Positions 1 through 8,940 of a stretch of 64,000 nucleotides of DNA are shown here, one piece after another; the stretch's first letter is position 1; each line of letters opens with the position of its first letter. A program made the position numbers and the translations under genes. The stretch lies in NCBI GenBank assembly GCA_963787205.1, contig CAWBCD010000014.1:124001-188000 (forward strand), in the 5' to 3' direction. The notes under the pieces are model-generated. The model worked only from the letters and a program-made list of their open reading frames with translations, did not search any database and had not been told where the DNA came from. This DNA comes from DATFNI01 sp963787205 (GTDB taxonomy: Bacteria > Bacteroidota > Rhodothermia > Balneolales > DATFMH01).

Positions 1-750
1 AACTCTACAAAAAGTCGCGGAGAACTGCTTATCGTGGGAGGCGGAGCCGCTGGTGTGGAAGTCGCGTTGAATGTTAGCGGGCGTTTGAACGACCGGATAA
101 GAACGGGTAATTTTTCCCTGCATATTTACGAACGTGCAGAAAGGTTGCTTCCCGATTTCCCGTCCCCAATGTCCAAATATGTATACCGGCTTTTATCAAA
201 ACGCGGGGTTCGGATACACTTTGAATCGACTTTTGAGCCTGAAAACCAATCTCAGGAATCGTCGAGGATGATTTTTTGGGCAACGGGCACCAGAGGGAAT
301 CCGATTTTTTCGGAAAGCGGATTATCGGTTGACGACTCCGGTTTTATGAAGGTAAATAGAACATTGCAGAGTATCGATGATCCGTTTATTCTGGGAGCAG
401 GTGACTGTATTTCGATGGACGGGATACATTCACTGCGGAAAATTGGTGTTCATGCTGTAAAGCAGGGGCCCCTTCTGGCCGGAAATCTGGATATGCTGAT
501 TTCTATTCTGGAAGCTGAGAACGATCTGCGTGAGGCGGAGCTTCAGGCATACAGACCGTATCCAATCAACCCTCTCATTCTTTCAACCGGAAAACCCGAA
601 GGTGTCTGGGTGGCTGGTCCAGTATGGATTCATAGTAAAATGATGTTGAAGCTTAAGCATTATATCGACAGAAAATGGATCCGACGCTATCTGTCTAAGT
701 CGAACGAATGGAACAGGTTTGCTGCAATGACCGACGCAGACAGTGCATAA
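1..750 (+). CDS. FAD/NAD(P)H-dependent oxidoreductase, 3' part (NDH-2-like)
   Basis: The reading frame is open from the first base, so the N-terminus lies outside the window. Near the visible start is a Rossmann nucleotide-binding motif (LLIVGGGAAGVEVAL), which in two-dinucleotide flavoproteins is the NAD(P)H site in the middle of the chain. About 100 residues later comes the motif DPFILGAGDCISMDG, the usual second FAD-contact motif before the C-terminus. The order fits the pyridine-nucleotide-disulfide oxidoreductase class II family (NDH-2 or the FAD proteins related to it). The C-terminus (about residues 200-249 of the visible part) is basic and carries aromatic residues, which in NDH-2 proteins can sit at the membrane. 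Substrate and electron acceptor cannot be decided from this fragment. Confidence 0.8.
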   Translation, partial: NSTKSRGELLIVGGGAAGVEVALNVSGRLNDRIRTGNFSLHIYERAERLLPDFPSPMSKYVYRLLSKRGVRIHFESTFEPENQSQESSRMIFWATGTRGNPIFSESGLSVDDSGFMKVNRTLQSIDDPFILGAGDCISMDGIHSLRKIGVHAVKQGPLLAGNLDMLISILEAENDLREAELQAYRPYPINPLILSTGKPEGVWVAGPVWIHSKMMLKLKHYIDRKWIRRYLSKSNEWNRFAAMTDADSA

Positions 751-872
751 ATATTACGTATGTAAACCTCCTTCTTTTGCCTTCCTTCCACCGAATCGTT
801 ATAATCTTTCTCCGATTTTGACCGGCATTATAACGAACAACGGGACCACTGAATACTATAGAGCATATAATT

Positions 873-2240
873 ATTGAGTTCAGCAACTATGCATGGGGGT
901 TACCCCTGCTGGTGTTACTATTGGGTGGCGGACTTTATTTTTCGATCTATTCAAGGTTTGTCCCATTACGTCATTTTCCTCACGCCATTCGTGTGTTGAT
1001 GGGACGATACGACGATCCGGATGATCCCGGTGATATCAATCACCTGCAGGCATTGATGAGCGCCTTGTCTGCAACTATCGGCATGGGGAATATTTCCGGA
1101 GTCGCGGTGGCTATTGTCATGGGTGGGCCGGGCGCACTCTTCTGGATGTGGGTGAGTGCTATTGTAGGGATGTCTACCAAATTTTTTACATGTACCCTGG
1201 CGATCATGTACCGCGGAGCCGATTCCCAGGGACGCAATCAGGGTGGACCGATGTACTGGATACGGGAAGGACTTGGGAGATGGTGGAGACCGCTTGCGTG
1301 GTTTTTTTGCGTTGCCGCTGTGTTCGGAGCTTTGCCGTTATTTCAAGCCAATCAGCTCACCCAGGTATTCCGCGATGTCATGCTGGTACCTCATGGTATC
1401 GTGACAGAAACCCACCATTTTTGGAGCGATTTCATTAGTGGAGTGATCATTGCCGGTATCGTATCGCTGGTTATTTTCGGCGGGATTAAGCGAATAGGCC
1501 AGGTAGCCGAGCGCCTGGTGCCCTTTATGATTGTGGCCTATATTCTCTCCGTAGTTTACATCTTATTCGTACACATAACTGAAATTCCATACTACATTCA
1601 TTTAGTCATCACAGATGCCTTCAGCGGCAAAGCGGTTGCGGGTGGAACACTTGGTTCGGTTATTATTACGGGTGTCCGGCGAGCCGCTTTCTCCAATGAA
1701 GCCGGTATCGGCACGGCTCCGATGGTTCATGGAGCGGCAAAGACGAAAGAACCGGTCAGGGAGGGTTTGGTGGCCATGCTTGGTCCCATGATCGATACCA
1801 TCATTGTCTGTACAATGACTGCTATGGCAATTTTGATAACGGGTGTCTGGAAAACGACAAATGCTGATGGGGTGACTCTGACACTTCGCGCCTTTCAGAA
1901 TGCGATGCCCACTATAGGAAACTATGTACTGGTACTCAGCGTGGCGACTTTCTCACTGAGTACCCTCTTTACCTACTCTTATTACGGAACAAAATCCCTC
2001 GGTTTTCTGATTGGTGCAGAGCATAAGCACTGGTACAACTACTTTTACGTCGCTTCCATCGTTTTCGGATCGGTGGCATCCCTGACTGCGGCCATAAGCT
2101 TCATTGACGGAATGTTCGCCATGATGGCCATCCCCACGGTAATCACTTCTGTGAGGTTATCCCCAAAAGTTCGCGCGGCTATGAAGGATTACTTCGCCCG
2201 GATGCGCGAGATGGATCTGATCAGTTCCAGAATCCGGTAA
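873..2240 (+). CDS. Sodium/alanine (amino acid carrier) symporter, AGCS family
   Basis: Inner-membrane Na+-coupled amino acid importer of the alanine/glycine:cation symporter family. Visible hallmarks are the substrate-site region SATIGMGNISGVAVAIVMGG, the GGPMYWI motif and the signature NEAGIGTAPMVHGAA, set among about ten hydrophobic segments; length of about 450 residues is normal. The first canonical start codon in frame is GTG at 912, but that drops part of the first membrane helix. The codons before it (873-911) encode EFSNYAWGLPLL, which matches the usual family N-terminus. Between the in-frame stop at 831 and 912 there is no ATG, GTG or TTG. I therefore place the start at ATT 873, with a weak AGAG nine bases upstream. 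Family is sure, start is not. Confidence 0.88.
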   Translation: MEFSNYAWGLPLLVLLLGGGLYFSIYSRFVPLRHFPHAIRVLMGRYDDPDDPGDINHLQALMSALSATIGMGNISGVAVAIVMGGPGALFWMWVSAIVGMSTKFFTCTLAIMYRGADSQGRNQGGPMYWIREGLGRWWRPLAWFFCVAAVFGALPLFQANQLTQVFRDVMLVPHGIVTETHHFWSDFISGVIIAGIVSLVIFGGIKRIGQVAERLVPFMIVAYILSVVYILFVHITEIPYYIHLVITDAFSGKAVAGGTLGSVIITGVRRAAFSNEAGIGTAPMVHGAAKTKEPVREGLVAMLGPMIDTIIVCTMTAMAILITGVWKTTNADGVTLTLRAFQNAMPTIGNYVLVLSVATFSLSTLFTYSYYGTKSLGFLIGAEHKHWYNYFYVASIVFGSVASLTAAISFIDGMFAMMAIPTVITSVRLSPKVRAAMKDYFARMREMDLISSRIR

Positions 2241-2246
2241 AGAGTC

Positions 2247-2444
2247 GGCGAGGCTGTCCGAAAAGTCATTGTACTTATTGAACTGCCTAAAAATAGTAGG
2301 ATTTCCAGCCTTCGTTATGGAACAAATCGTTCTTTCCCCCTTAAAAAAGGGGGTGAAGGGGGTTGTTTTCCAGTATGACATATTAGAATCCCTAAATAAA
2401 TTAGGTTTCAGCTTTATCATTTATGCTTTTTGGACAGCCTCGCC
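2247..2444. mobile_element. MITE-like element with 19-bp terminal inverted repeats
   Basis: The two ends (2247-2265 and 2426-2444) are inverted copies of one 19-bp sequence beginning GGCGAGGCTGTCC, with a single mismatch. They bound about 200 bp with no credible coding region. The interior contains a C-run/G-run hairpin (cccccttaaaaaaggggg, about 2337-2354). The GAGGCTGTCCAAAAAG-type terminus resembles inverted repeats of some insertion sequences, so this may be a non-autonomous derivative, but the parent family is not certain and no clear target duplication is visible. It starts only six bases after the symporter stop codon and may also serve as its transcription end. Confidence 0.6.
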
Positions 2445-2457
2445 TGAATTGCTACAA

Positions 2458-2844
2458 TTACAGCCTTTCGACGACGGTGCGCAGTTTATCTCTCACTTCA
2501 CCGGCGATCTTTCCGAGATCCTTATTGCCAATCGCCTGCATCGAAGCCACAGGATCGACAGCCGAGACCTCAACGCTTCCATCCTCATTCTCTTCGACGA
2601 TGACATTGCATGGGAGCATCACTCCGATCTTGTCTTCATTCTGTAATGCCTTGTAGGCAAAACCAGGATTGCAGGCACCCAGAATTTTGTATTTCTTGAA
2701 GTCGACATCCAGTTTCTTTTTCAATGTTCCCTTCACATCAATCTCGGTAAGTACCCCGAACCCATCCTTCTTCAGTTCCTCCGTCACCTTTTGAACGGCA
2801 TCATCAAAAGAGAGGGTAACCTTTTTATTGAAAAAATAGCTCAT
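2458..2844 (-). CDS. DUF302 family protein
   Basis: A 128-residue cytoplasmic protein with no signal peptide. It matches the DUF302 fold: an N-terminal stretch with FDDAVQKVTEELKKDGFGVL, then the central ILGACNPGFAYKAL, then LPCNVIVEENEDG and VDPVASM. The role of DUF302 is not established; members turn up near sulfur, copper and redox genes. The isolated cysteines in GACNPG and LPCNV are the conserved family positions. It stands alone between the MITE-like element and the cytochrome lipoprotein. Start ATG 2844 fits the family length. Confidence 0.85.
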   Translation of the reverse strand: MSYFFNKKVTLSFDDAVQKVTEELKKDGFGVLTEIDVKGTLKKKLDVDFKKYKILGACNPGFAYKALQNEDKIGVMLPCNVIVEENEDGSVEVSAVDPVASMQAIGNKDLGKIAGEVRDKLRTVVERL

Positions 2845-2946
2845 AATACTATATAGTTATCTAGTTAATAATATACTTTTCTATAGTAAGAAATTATTCC
2901 TACAGATATTGTAACCATGTTATGATCGATCCAGTTCAACAATTGA

Positions 2947-3882
2947 TCAATGATCGATACCTAAATCGGCAGGGGAGAATGGTCCCTGCCGTGAAGCCGT
3001 TTCTTCTGCCAATCGTTTGACTTCTCCTGCGGTGATTGATATATCTGATGCACCGGCCATATTGCGCACATATCTGAGCAGAACTGCAAGTTGTTCGTCG
3101 CTCAGTGAAGCTCGGAAAGAAGGCATAGCTCCGTCATAACGTCTTCCACCAACGACTACCGATCCCTCCAGACCCTGAAGTACCAGCTTGATTAAGGCGT
3201 TTTTATCTCTCGATGCCACGCTGGTATGATCCAGGGGCGGATACACATCAGAGGATCCCTCACCGTGCGTTCCATGACAGTCTGCGCAGTTATCCCGATA
3301 CAAGCCGACTATTTCAGCCGGACTGATTAATTTGGATAAATCGGCGGCTGAGGAAGTATCGCTGCTAATTTGGCGTATCAGGCGACGCTGTGTTCTGATG
3401 GTTTGTTGAACGGTTGTGTCGATCTCAGCGCGGCCCGGCATGCCTTTCATCAGGTAGGCAAGACTCTCGTAAGACCCCAGTAATTCCTGAATTTTTCCCC
3501 GGAATTCTGACAAGGGGGAATCAACAGCAGATACGGTGTGTGCAGCCGGATTATTTTGCATCTTCGCCGTTTTCATTCCCGTTGCATTCGTCTCATTTAC
3601 ATTTTTGTATTCAGATTGCGGGCCTTTCATCATATCGGATCGGACCATCAGAAGCTTATCCCATCTCTTTTGCATTTCATGGTATAACCGGCGTTCATTT
3701 TCGTTGAATCGGGTGCTGTCTGTTTGGAATTCACTGGTAAGTTGTTGATGGAGTTTGCCAACATCATCATAGGTCAACAGCCAGTCGGGTGCACCGGGAT
3801 TTAGCTGTGTTTTCTTTTGACATGCCGCCGATAAAAATGCAATAAATACACAGGTAAATGCCGTTTGTAATGAGACTTTCAT
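2947..3882 (-). CDS. Cytochrome c lipoprotein (single heme)
   Basis: Exported lipoprotein with one C-terminal cytochrome c domain. The start at 3882 gives a lipoprotein signal (MKVSLQTAF... with lipobox LSAAC); the longer frame from 3915 would put eleven polar residues before it. Residues about 25-185 are helical and charged, without a family I recognise. The heme site NCADCHG is at about residues 198-204 (C199, C202, H203), and a likely axial methionine lies in the later DGAMPSF segment. This layout fits a periplasmic electron carrier or redox-sensing lipoprotein. No oxidase or dehydrogenase partner is adjacent; the gene is divergent from the MutS-like gene. Confidence 0.82.
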   Translation of the reverse strand: MKVSLQTAFTCVFIAFLSAACQKKTQLNPGAPDWLLTYDDVGKLHQQLTSEFQTDSTRFNENERRLYHEMQKRWDKLLMVRSDMMKGPQSEYKNVNETNATGMKTAKMQNNPAAHTVSAVDSPLSEFRGKIQELLGSYESLAYLMKGMPGRAEIDTTVQQTIRTQRRLIRQISSDTSSAADLSKLISPAEIVGLYRDNCADCHGTHGEGSSDVYPPLDHTSVASRDKNALIKLVLQGLEGSVVVGGRRYDGAMPSFRASLSDEQLAVLLRYVRNMAGASDISITAGEVKRLAEETASRQGPFSPADLGIDH

Positions 3883-4038
3883 ACGTGAATTATTTGGGAT
3901 CTGAAGCCTGAGCAAACCAAGGTTTTACGATCAAAATCAACAAAACAAAAAATCATCGCTACACATAAATGAGTAATGTTTTTACGATATCTGTATTTTC
4001 AGACCTGTTATTCAAAACCTCAGTGACAGGTATCTGAT

Positions 4039-5733
4039 ATGGGCATTCTCTGGATTACAGGTATTTTTGCGGCGGCCATCCTTTTGTTTCTGCTAAACAA
4101 GTGGTATCACAACCAAAAACTGGTTAAAAAAATTGATGTCGAGTGGAGCAGCCGGGATCAGATGTCTGAGGTCGACATGGTTGAAGCCGGTCACTATTTC
4201 GATCTCTGGAAAGAATCGAACTCCGCGTCGATAACCTTGGATAATGCGACCTGGAATGATCTGGAAATGGGTGCCATCTACCGGCGAATGGATCACTGCC
4301 AGTCGATGCCCGGACGTCAGGTTCTTTACCGCATGCTGCACACCCCGGAGGGGAAATCTGAAGATTTATCGCATTACAATGAAATCATGGATTTTATCCT
4401 TGAAAAAAAGTATATCCGTAACAAGCTGCAGCTCTTACTTAATCGGTTGAACTCCGATCATATGTGGTATGTGAGCCAGATCTTTATGAAGGATCTGCCC
4501 GGAAAAGTCAGTATGCCATTCCTGTTCAGGATCACACCTTTTTTGGCTATTTGTTGTATTCTTGCCGCACCGTTTTATTGGCAATCATTGCTGGGATTGG
4601 TAGCCATCGGCTTCGTCAATACCGTCATTCACCAGATGTATAAGAAAGAGCTGTTTGTCTATAGCGGTTCACTTTCAGACCTGAGAAGCATACTCTTCAC
4701 GGCGGATAAGATCCAAAGCTGGATGAACGACGTACCGGTACTGGCTCACGAGCAAAAGCAACTCGCCGATGACATGAAGCAACTGCGGCCCCTGAAGAAA
4801 CTGCTCAGGCCGCTGATTCTGTCAACCGGATCCGCAAATGAAATGATGGATCTGTTTAATGAATATGTCAATCGCGTTTTTTTGATTGATGTCAATATTT
4901 ACGTCCGCGCACATGATGATCTGCGAGTCTATCGAAAGGAGATACAGCGTGTATATGAGGCCATAGGCATGCTTGATGCGTTAACAGCCGTTGCTTCGTT
5001 TCGGGAAAGTTTGCCCATATGGTCGTGTGTGGCATTCACTGATAACCACAAACTCGAATACAAACAGGCGTACAATCCTCTGCTGGAAGAGCCGGTAGCC
5101 AATGATATCAGTCTGAGCCGCGACAGTGTTCTCTTAACCGGATCTAATATGTCGGGTAAATCGACCTTTATCCGAACCCTCGGTATAAACCAGGTCTTGG
5201 CACAGAGCTTTGGATTTGCCTGTTCCGAAGAGGCCGAACTTACTGTGCTTGGTATCGCCGCCTCGATCCGGAATGAAGACGATCTGCTTTCCGGGAAGAG
5301 TTTCTACCAGACAGAGGTTGAGAGAGTAAGGCAACTTCTGGATCAGGTTCAGGGGAATCAGCCCTTTTTAATCCTTCTTGATGAAATCTTCAGGGGAACC
5401 AATACTATCGAACGGATTGCAGCCAGCCGGGAAGTTCTGGCTTATCTTTCGCGATATAATGGATGGGTGATTGCAGCTACTCACGATCTGGAGTTGATCG
5501 ACCTCCTGGATCATTTCCGCATGTTTCACTTCCGGGAGTTTGTCGAAGAAGGTGAGATGCGCTTCGACTATAAACTGCGCACCGGACCCGCATCCACCCG
5601 GAACGCCATTGCCGTTCTTGAACTGTCGGGATATCCCGATTCAATCGTTAAAAACGCTCTTTCACTGGCTGAGGTTTTGGAGGACCGGTATCAGCCGATC
5701 AATGGAAATGGTGTAAAATCATCAGAGTTATAA
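4039..5733 (+). CDS. Membrane-anchored MutS-family ATPase
   Basis: A 564-residue protein with the C-terminal MutS ATPase domain: Walker A GSNMSGKST at about residues 368-376, Walker B ILLDEIFRGTN at about 445-455, and the switch ATHDLELIDLL at about 479. Instead of the mismatch-recognition and connector domains of MutS, it has a membrane helix at the N-terminus (about 3-20) and two more hydrophobic stretches at about 156-195, then a helical lever-like region. It lacks the Smr nuclease domain of MutS2. Related membrane MutS-like proteins occur in Bacteroidota; their function is not established. A role in DNA mismatch repair should not be assumed. Confidence 0.85.
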   Translation: MGILWITGIFAAAILLFLLNKWYHNQKLVKKIDVEWSSRDQMSEVDMVEAGHYFDLWKESNSASITLDNATWNDLEMGAIYRRMDHCQSMPGRQVLYRMLHTPEGKSEDLSHYNEIMDFILEKKYIRNKLQLLLNRLNSDHMWYVSQIFMKDLPGKVSMPFLFRITPFLAICCILAAPFYWQSLLGLVAIGFVNTVIHQMYKKELFVYSGSLSDLRSILFTADKIQSWMNDVPVLAHEQKQLADDMKQLRPLKKLLRPLILSTGSANEMMDLFNEYVNRVFLIDVNIYVRAHDDLRVYRKEIQRVYEAIGMLDALTAVASFRESLPIWSCVAFTDNHKLEYKQAYNPLLEEPVANDISLSRDSVLLTGSNMSGKSTFIRTLGINQVLAQSFGFACSEEAELTVLGIAASIRNEDDLLSGKSFYQTEVERVRQLLDQVQGNQPFLILLDEIFRGTNTIERIAASREVLAYLSRYNGWVIAATHDLELIDLLDHFRMFHFREFVEEGEMRFDYKLRTGPASTRNAIAVLELSGYPDSIVKNALSLAEVLEDRYQPINGNGVKSSEL

Positions 5734-5739
5734 TAAGAA

Positions 5740-5793
5740 GTTGCGGCGCACCCCAAAGACTTCGAAATGCGTCGCAACAGGAATAATATTCCT
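5740..5793. terminator. Two consecutive hairpins between convergent genes
   Basis: Just after the MutS-like stop codon there is an 11-bp stem (5740-5750 with 5768-5778, one G-T wobble, 17-base loop). It is followed at once by the palindrome AGGAATAATATTCCT (5779-5793). Neither is followed by a convincing T run. The position between two converging genes suggests transcription ends here, but this is inference. Confidence 0.4.
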
Positions 5794-5799
5794 ACCTAT

Positions 5800-5818
5800 A
5801 TCCGCGTAAATCCGCGGC
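5800..5818. repeat. Short dispersed repeat (ATCCGCG-type), copy 1
   Basis: ATCCGCGTAAATCCGCGGC. The same 19-mer with two changes occurs in the opposite orientation at 38500-38518. Both copies are intergenic. Confidence 0.5.
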
Positions 5819-5831
5819 AATTTCATTCCGA

Positions 5832-8180
5832 TCAGAAAGCATATTTGAGCGTGAAGTTCCCGTAAACCATTGCCTTGTACGGACCGGGAATAATATAACC
5901 ATCACCCCGTCCGCCATCCTGCGATTGGGCAAGCCCAGCAATATTGGGACCAACAAAGAGGAAGGTGTAATACGTGCTTCCTAATAGGTTATTCCCGCCC
6001 GCGGAAACATCCAGCGTGAAATGACTACTCAGATTCCGTCTGTATCCCAGTTTCATACTCAGAAGATCATAGGACTTCACGTAGGTCGAATTATCAAAGG
6101 TGACCGGAACTTTGTCCACAAAACGATACGTGCCATTTAGATAGAATCCGATGTTCGTCTCCAGGTCCAGACCGGCATTGAACGTGTTCCGGGGAACCCT
6201 GGCCACGGCATTGCCGGAATAATCAACCGTGTTCGCATTGTTGTTGTTGTCGCTCTTGAAATCGGCATATTTGAAATCAGAATAGGTGTAGGATATCCAG
6301 GGACGAAGCCTTGAGATAACCTGATCCTTATTGTTGATGGCCAGATAGCTGAGAGATACCTCGACTCCTTTGTTATGTTGCTTACCTGCGTTGGTTGTGT
6401 AGGTGATTGAGTTGGAGGTCTCGCTTACAAGTTTGTCATAATTCTGAAGATCAAACAATGCGAGCTGATACGACAACCGTTGATTCAGAATATTTCCTTT
6501 GGTTCCGATCTCATACTGCACTGCACGTTCGGGTCTAAGCCCCAGATCCACGCTCCCGTCTGTTGCAATGGCGCTGTTGAGCAGAGGCGGTGTATAACCG
6601 GAGCTGACACTCGCATAGACGGATAGATTATTCCCAAAAACTTTGGAAACCGAGATGCGGGGAGCAAAAACCGGCTTGAAAGATTTCTTTATCAACTGAG
6701 TTGTGTCGTTCACCTGTCCGTTTTTTAACATGTTCCTGATACCGAAGACATTTTTACTCAGACTGGCACCTACCGTTACGTTGAACTGGTTTGGCAGTGA
6801 AAAGCTCCATTCAGTAAAGGCGTAGTAATTTGTCGCGAAGTTTTTGTTGTCATTGGGTATTTGCGGGCGCGATGGAATCGGTACGATAAATACGCCGTCA
6901 CTGGAAATATCGGATCGTTGAAACATGCCGCCGAGGGTCCCATTAATACCGACATTGTTTATTCGGGTCATATAATCAAACGTCGTTCGTGCGCCGAAGT
7001 TGAGCTGGGTCGCATTTGACACGCCATGCGCGAAAGGCTGATTGGACGTGTGACCGCTGCCGAATACCGTCGTCTGATTGTCGAAGTGTTCATTTATATG
7101 GTAACGATCGGTGGCCCCCAGGATGAAACTGTTGATTTTGACATGAGAATTGTTAGCCAGATACGCAGCATTACTGACCGGTTTACGAGCGTAAAAATCC
7201 GGACTGTCGATCTCTCCGGCAAGTTCTTCAAATGAATGACTGTAAGCGAAATAGGACGACAGTGTTTGATTGCTTCCAACATGGAAATTTCCGTTAACGC
7301 GGATATAATCTTTCTTCGATGCGCTGTGGGGACGGAATGAGTTATAGAACTGATTTCCATAATTAACCATGATGCTGGAAGTTTCGCTGGCACTTTCGAC
7401 CGTCGTATTACTACGAAACAGACCATAACTGCCGCCTACAACTTGCTGCTCGATGCTGCTTTGATCAGGCGTTGGTCGAACAGTCTCCAGGTTTAGTGTT
7501 CCGCCAATGAAGCTGCCATACCGGCTGGAAGTCGGTCCTTTTATCACTTCGACCTTTCCTAACGAAGAAAAGTCAATGTTATCCATGATAGTCGTTCCCG
7601 TTGCATCGGTAATCGGGATATTGTTTAGAAAAACCTGGTATCCCAGTCCGTTGAAATTCGGACTATTCCCGCTGGTGCTTGGGTAGTACCCGCGTATTGT
7701 TACACGCTGGCCCCCCCAGGGTGTTCTCGACTGCATGAAAACACCCGGTATTGTGTTGATCGAACTCTCCAGGCGTAGCCCGCTCGATCGTTCAAGATCA
7801 TGCGTGGTTAAAATACCGACTGACTGCGACCGAAGAAGCTGATTGCTTCCAACCACCTGTATACCGGGCAGCTCCGTCTGAGAGGATACAAGCTCAATAA
7901 ACAGTGGTTTTTCAGGATTGGTGACCGAAATCTTTTTCGGTTCATAACCAATGCATGTTACGGTTATGCTGGTGATCTGCCGACTGTATAAAAGAGTGAA
8001 CTTTCCCGATTTGTCAGTTGCGGTATTAATCGTTGTACCGGATACAGTTACGGATACATCGGTCAACGGTTTTTGGGTTTGCTGGTTGACGACCGTTCCG
8101 CTTATGGTCGTCTGCGCATGTAAAATTATTGGAACCACCAGAAATAAAACGGTAGCAAAAAGTATGATTTGTTTCCTCAT
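5832..8180 (-). CDS. TonB-dependent outer membrane receptor
   Basis: Start at 8180 (MRKQIILFATVLFLV) gives a signal peptide ending near HAQ; the longer frame from 8237 adds a polar tail before it. Residues about 24-100 form a carboxypeptidase-regulatory-like domain (TISGTVVNQQTQKPLTDVSV). The plug follows at about 115-230, with VTIRGYYPS, VFLNNIPITDATG and VEVIKGPTSSRYGS. The rest is a 22-strand-type barrel ending in the terminal phenylalanine of FTLKYAF. It imports an unknown ligand, possibly a metal chelate; the plug resembles siderophore-type receptors. The small membrane protein upstream (8377-8940) is probably its functional neighbour, with a 196-base gap. Confidence 0.92.
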   Translation of the reverse strand: MRKQIILFATVLFLVVPIILHAQTTISGTVVNQQTQKPLTDVSVTVSGTTINTATDKSGKFTLLYSRQITSITVTCIGYEPKKISVTNPEKPLFIELVSSQTELPGIQVVGSNQLLRSQSVGILTTHDLERSSGLRLESSINTIPGVFMQSRTPWGGQRVTIRGYYPSTSGNSPNFNGLGYQVFLNNIPITDATGTTIMDNIDFSSLGKVEVIKGPTSSRYGSFIGGTLNLETVRPTPDQSSIEQQVVGGSYGLFRSNTTVESASETSSIMVNYGNQFYNSFRPHSASKKDYIRVNGNFHVGSNQTLSSYFAYSHSFEELAGEIDSPDFYARKPVSNAAYLANNSHVKINSFILGATDRYHINEHFDNQTTVFGSGHTSNQPFAHGVSNATQLNFGARTTFDYMTRINNVGINGTLGGMFQRSDISSDGVFIVPIPSRPQIPNDNKNFATNYYAFTEWSFSLPNQFNVTVGASLSKNVFGIRNMLKNGQVNDTTQLIKKSFKPVFAPRISVSKVFGNNLSVYASVSSGYTPPLLNSAIATDGSVDLGLRPERAVQYEIGTKGNILNQRLSYQLALFDLQNYDKLVSETSNSITYTTNAGKQHNKGVEVSLSYLAINNKDQVISRLRPWISYTYSDFKYADFKSDNNNNANTVDYSGNAVARVPRNTFNAGLDLETNIGFYLNGTYRFVDKVPVTFDNSTYVKSYDLLSMKLGYRRNLSSHFTLDVSAGGNNLLGSTYYTFLFVGPNIAGLAQSQDGGRGDGYIIPGPYKAMVYGNFTLKYAF

Positions 8181-8376
8181 AAAATGATGACTATAAAAAT
8201 GAAAAAGGGTTGTCCGATTTATCCAGACCCGATCCACTAAATATGATCTGCCACTATGTTCATGTTTGGGATGCGATCACAGAAGATGTGATAGAACCCG
8301 ATTCGGGATTGTGTCATGAGACATCATGACGAGTGGAAGGCCCGGAGAAAAGACTATGAGATTGGGCTTTATATAG

Positions 8377-8940
8377 TCAGACGACTTTGGGGGGAGGGAC
8401 CGGAACCTGCAGATATGGAATTTCGGGAAGATTTGATTGAGAGAAAGTTATAACAAAACCAGTAGCCCGTTTTTCCTTATTACTGCTGGAAGATGTGAAA
8501 TAAAGAGGCGCAAAAAGACTCTTGACCATTGTGTCAGGGATGGCTGGTTTTTGTGCCTTACCCCACTGATGCGACTGATCCTGCAGATTTGAGTCTGTGG
8601 CGAGCCGATCGAAATTCAGTTCATCTTTTTGGTCATGGATGACCGTATAGTGGATGGTAGTGCCAATCTGCTTTTGAGACACAACATCATACATTTTCCC
8701 TTTGTAGCGAAACTCATGATTATTGATCCGTACGAATTGGCCGCTTGCAGGATTCATCTGACTTTCCGAAAGAACGAGTTTTGAATAGTCCGCTGAATCG
8801 TGTCCGTCGCGGCGGATCAGTTCGGATATCTCATGCACGATCTGCCAGCGCATCAATGCATAAAGTCCAACGTAACCGATGGCATTCATCAGAAAAGTTG
8901 AAAGAAGTAATATGGCTACCCTTTTTTGCAGAATATTAAT
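8377..8940 (-). CDS. Small membrane-anchored protein of a TonB-receptor-linked family
   Basis: An N-terminal membrane helix is followed by an extracytoplasmic part with the motif EFRYKGKMYDVVS and a proline-rich end (VPVPPPKVV). I recognise this arrangement from uncharacterised Bacteroidota proteins often encoded beside TonB receptors, as here. The first ATG (8887-8889) would cut the helix in half and has no ribosome binding site. The frame remains open upstream to a stop at 8953-8955 without any ATG, GTG or TTG. An AGAGG (8950-8954) sits nine bases before an in-frame ATT at 8938-8940. I place the start there, giving INILQKRVAILLLSTFLMN as the N-terminus. Function unknown. Confidence 0.65.
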   Translation of the reverse strand: MNILQKRVAILLLSTFLMNAIGYVGLYALMRWQIVHEISELIRRDGHDSADYSKLVLSESQMNPASGQFVRINNHEFRYKGKMYDVVSQKQIGTTIHYTVIHDQKDELNFDRLATDSNLQDQSHQWGKAQKPAIPDTMVKSLFAPLYFTSSSSNKEKRATGFVITFSQSNLPEIPYLQVPVPPPKVV

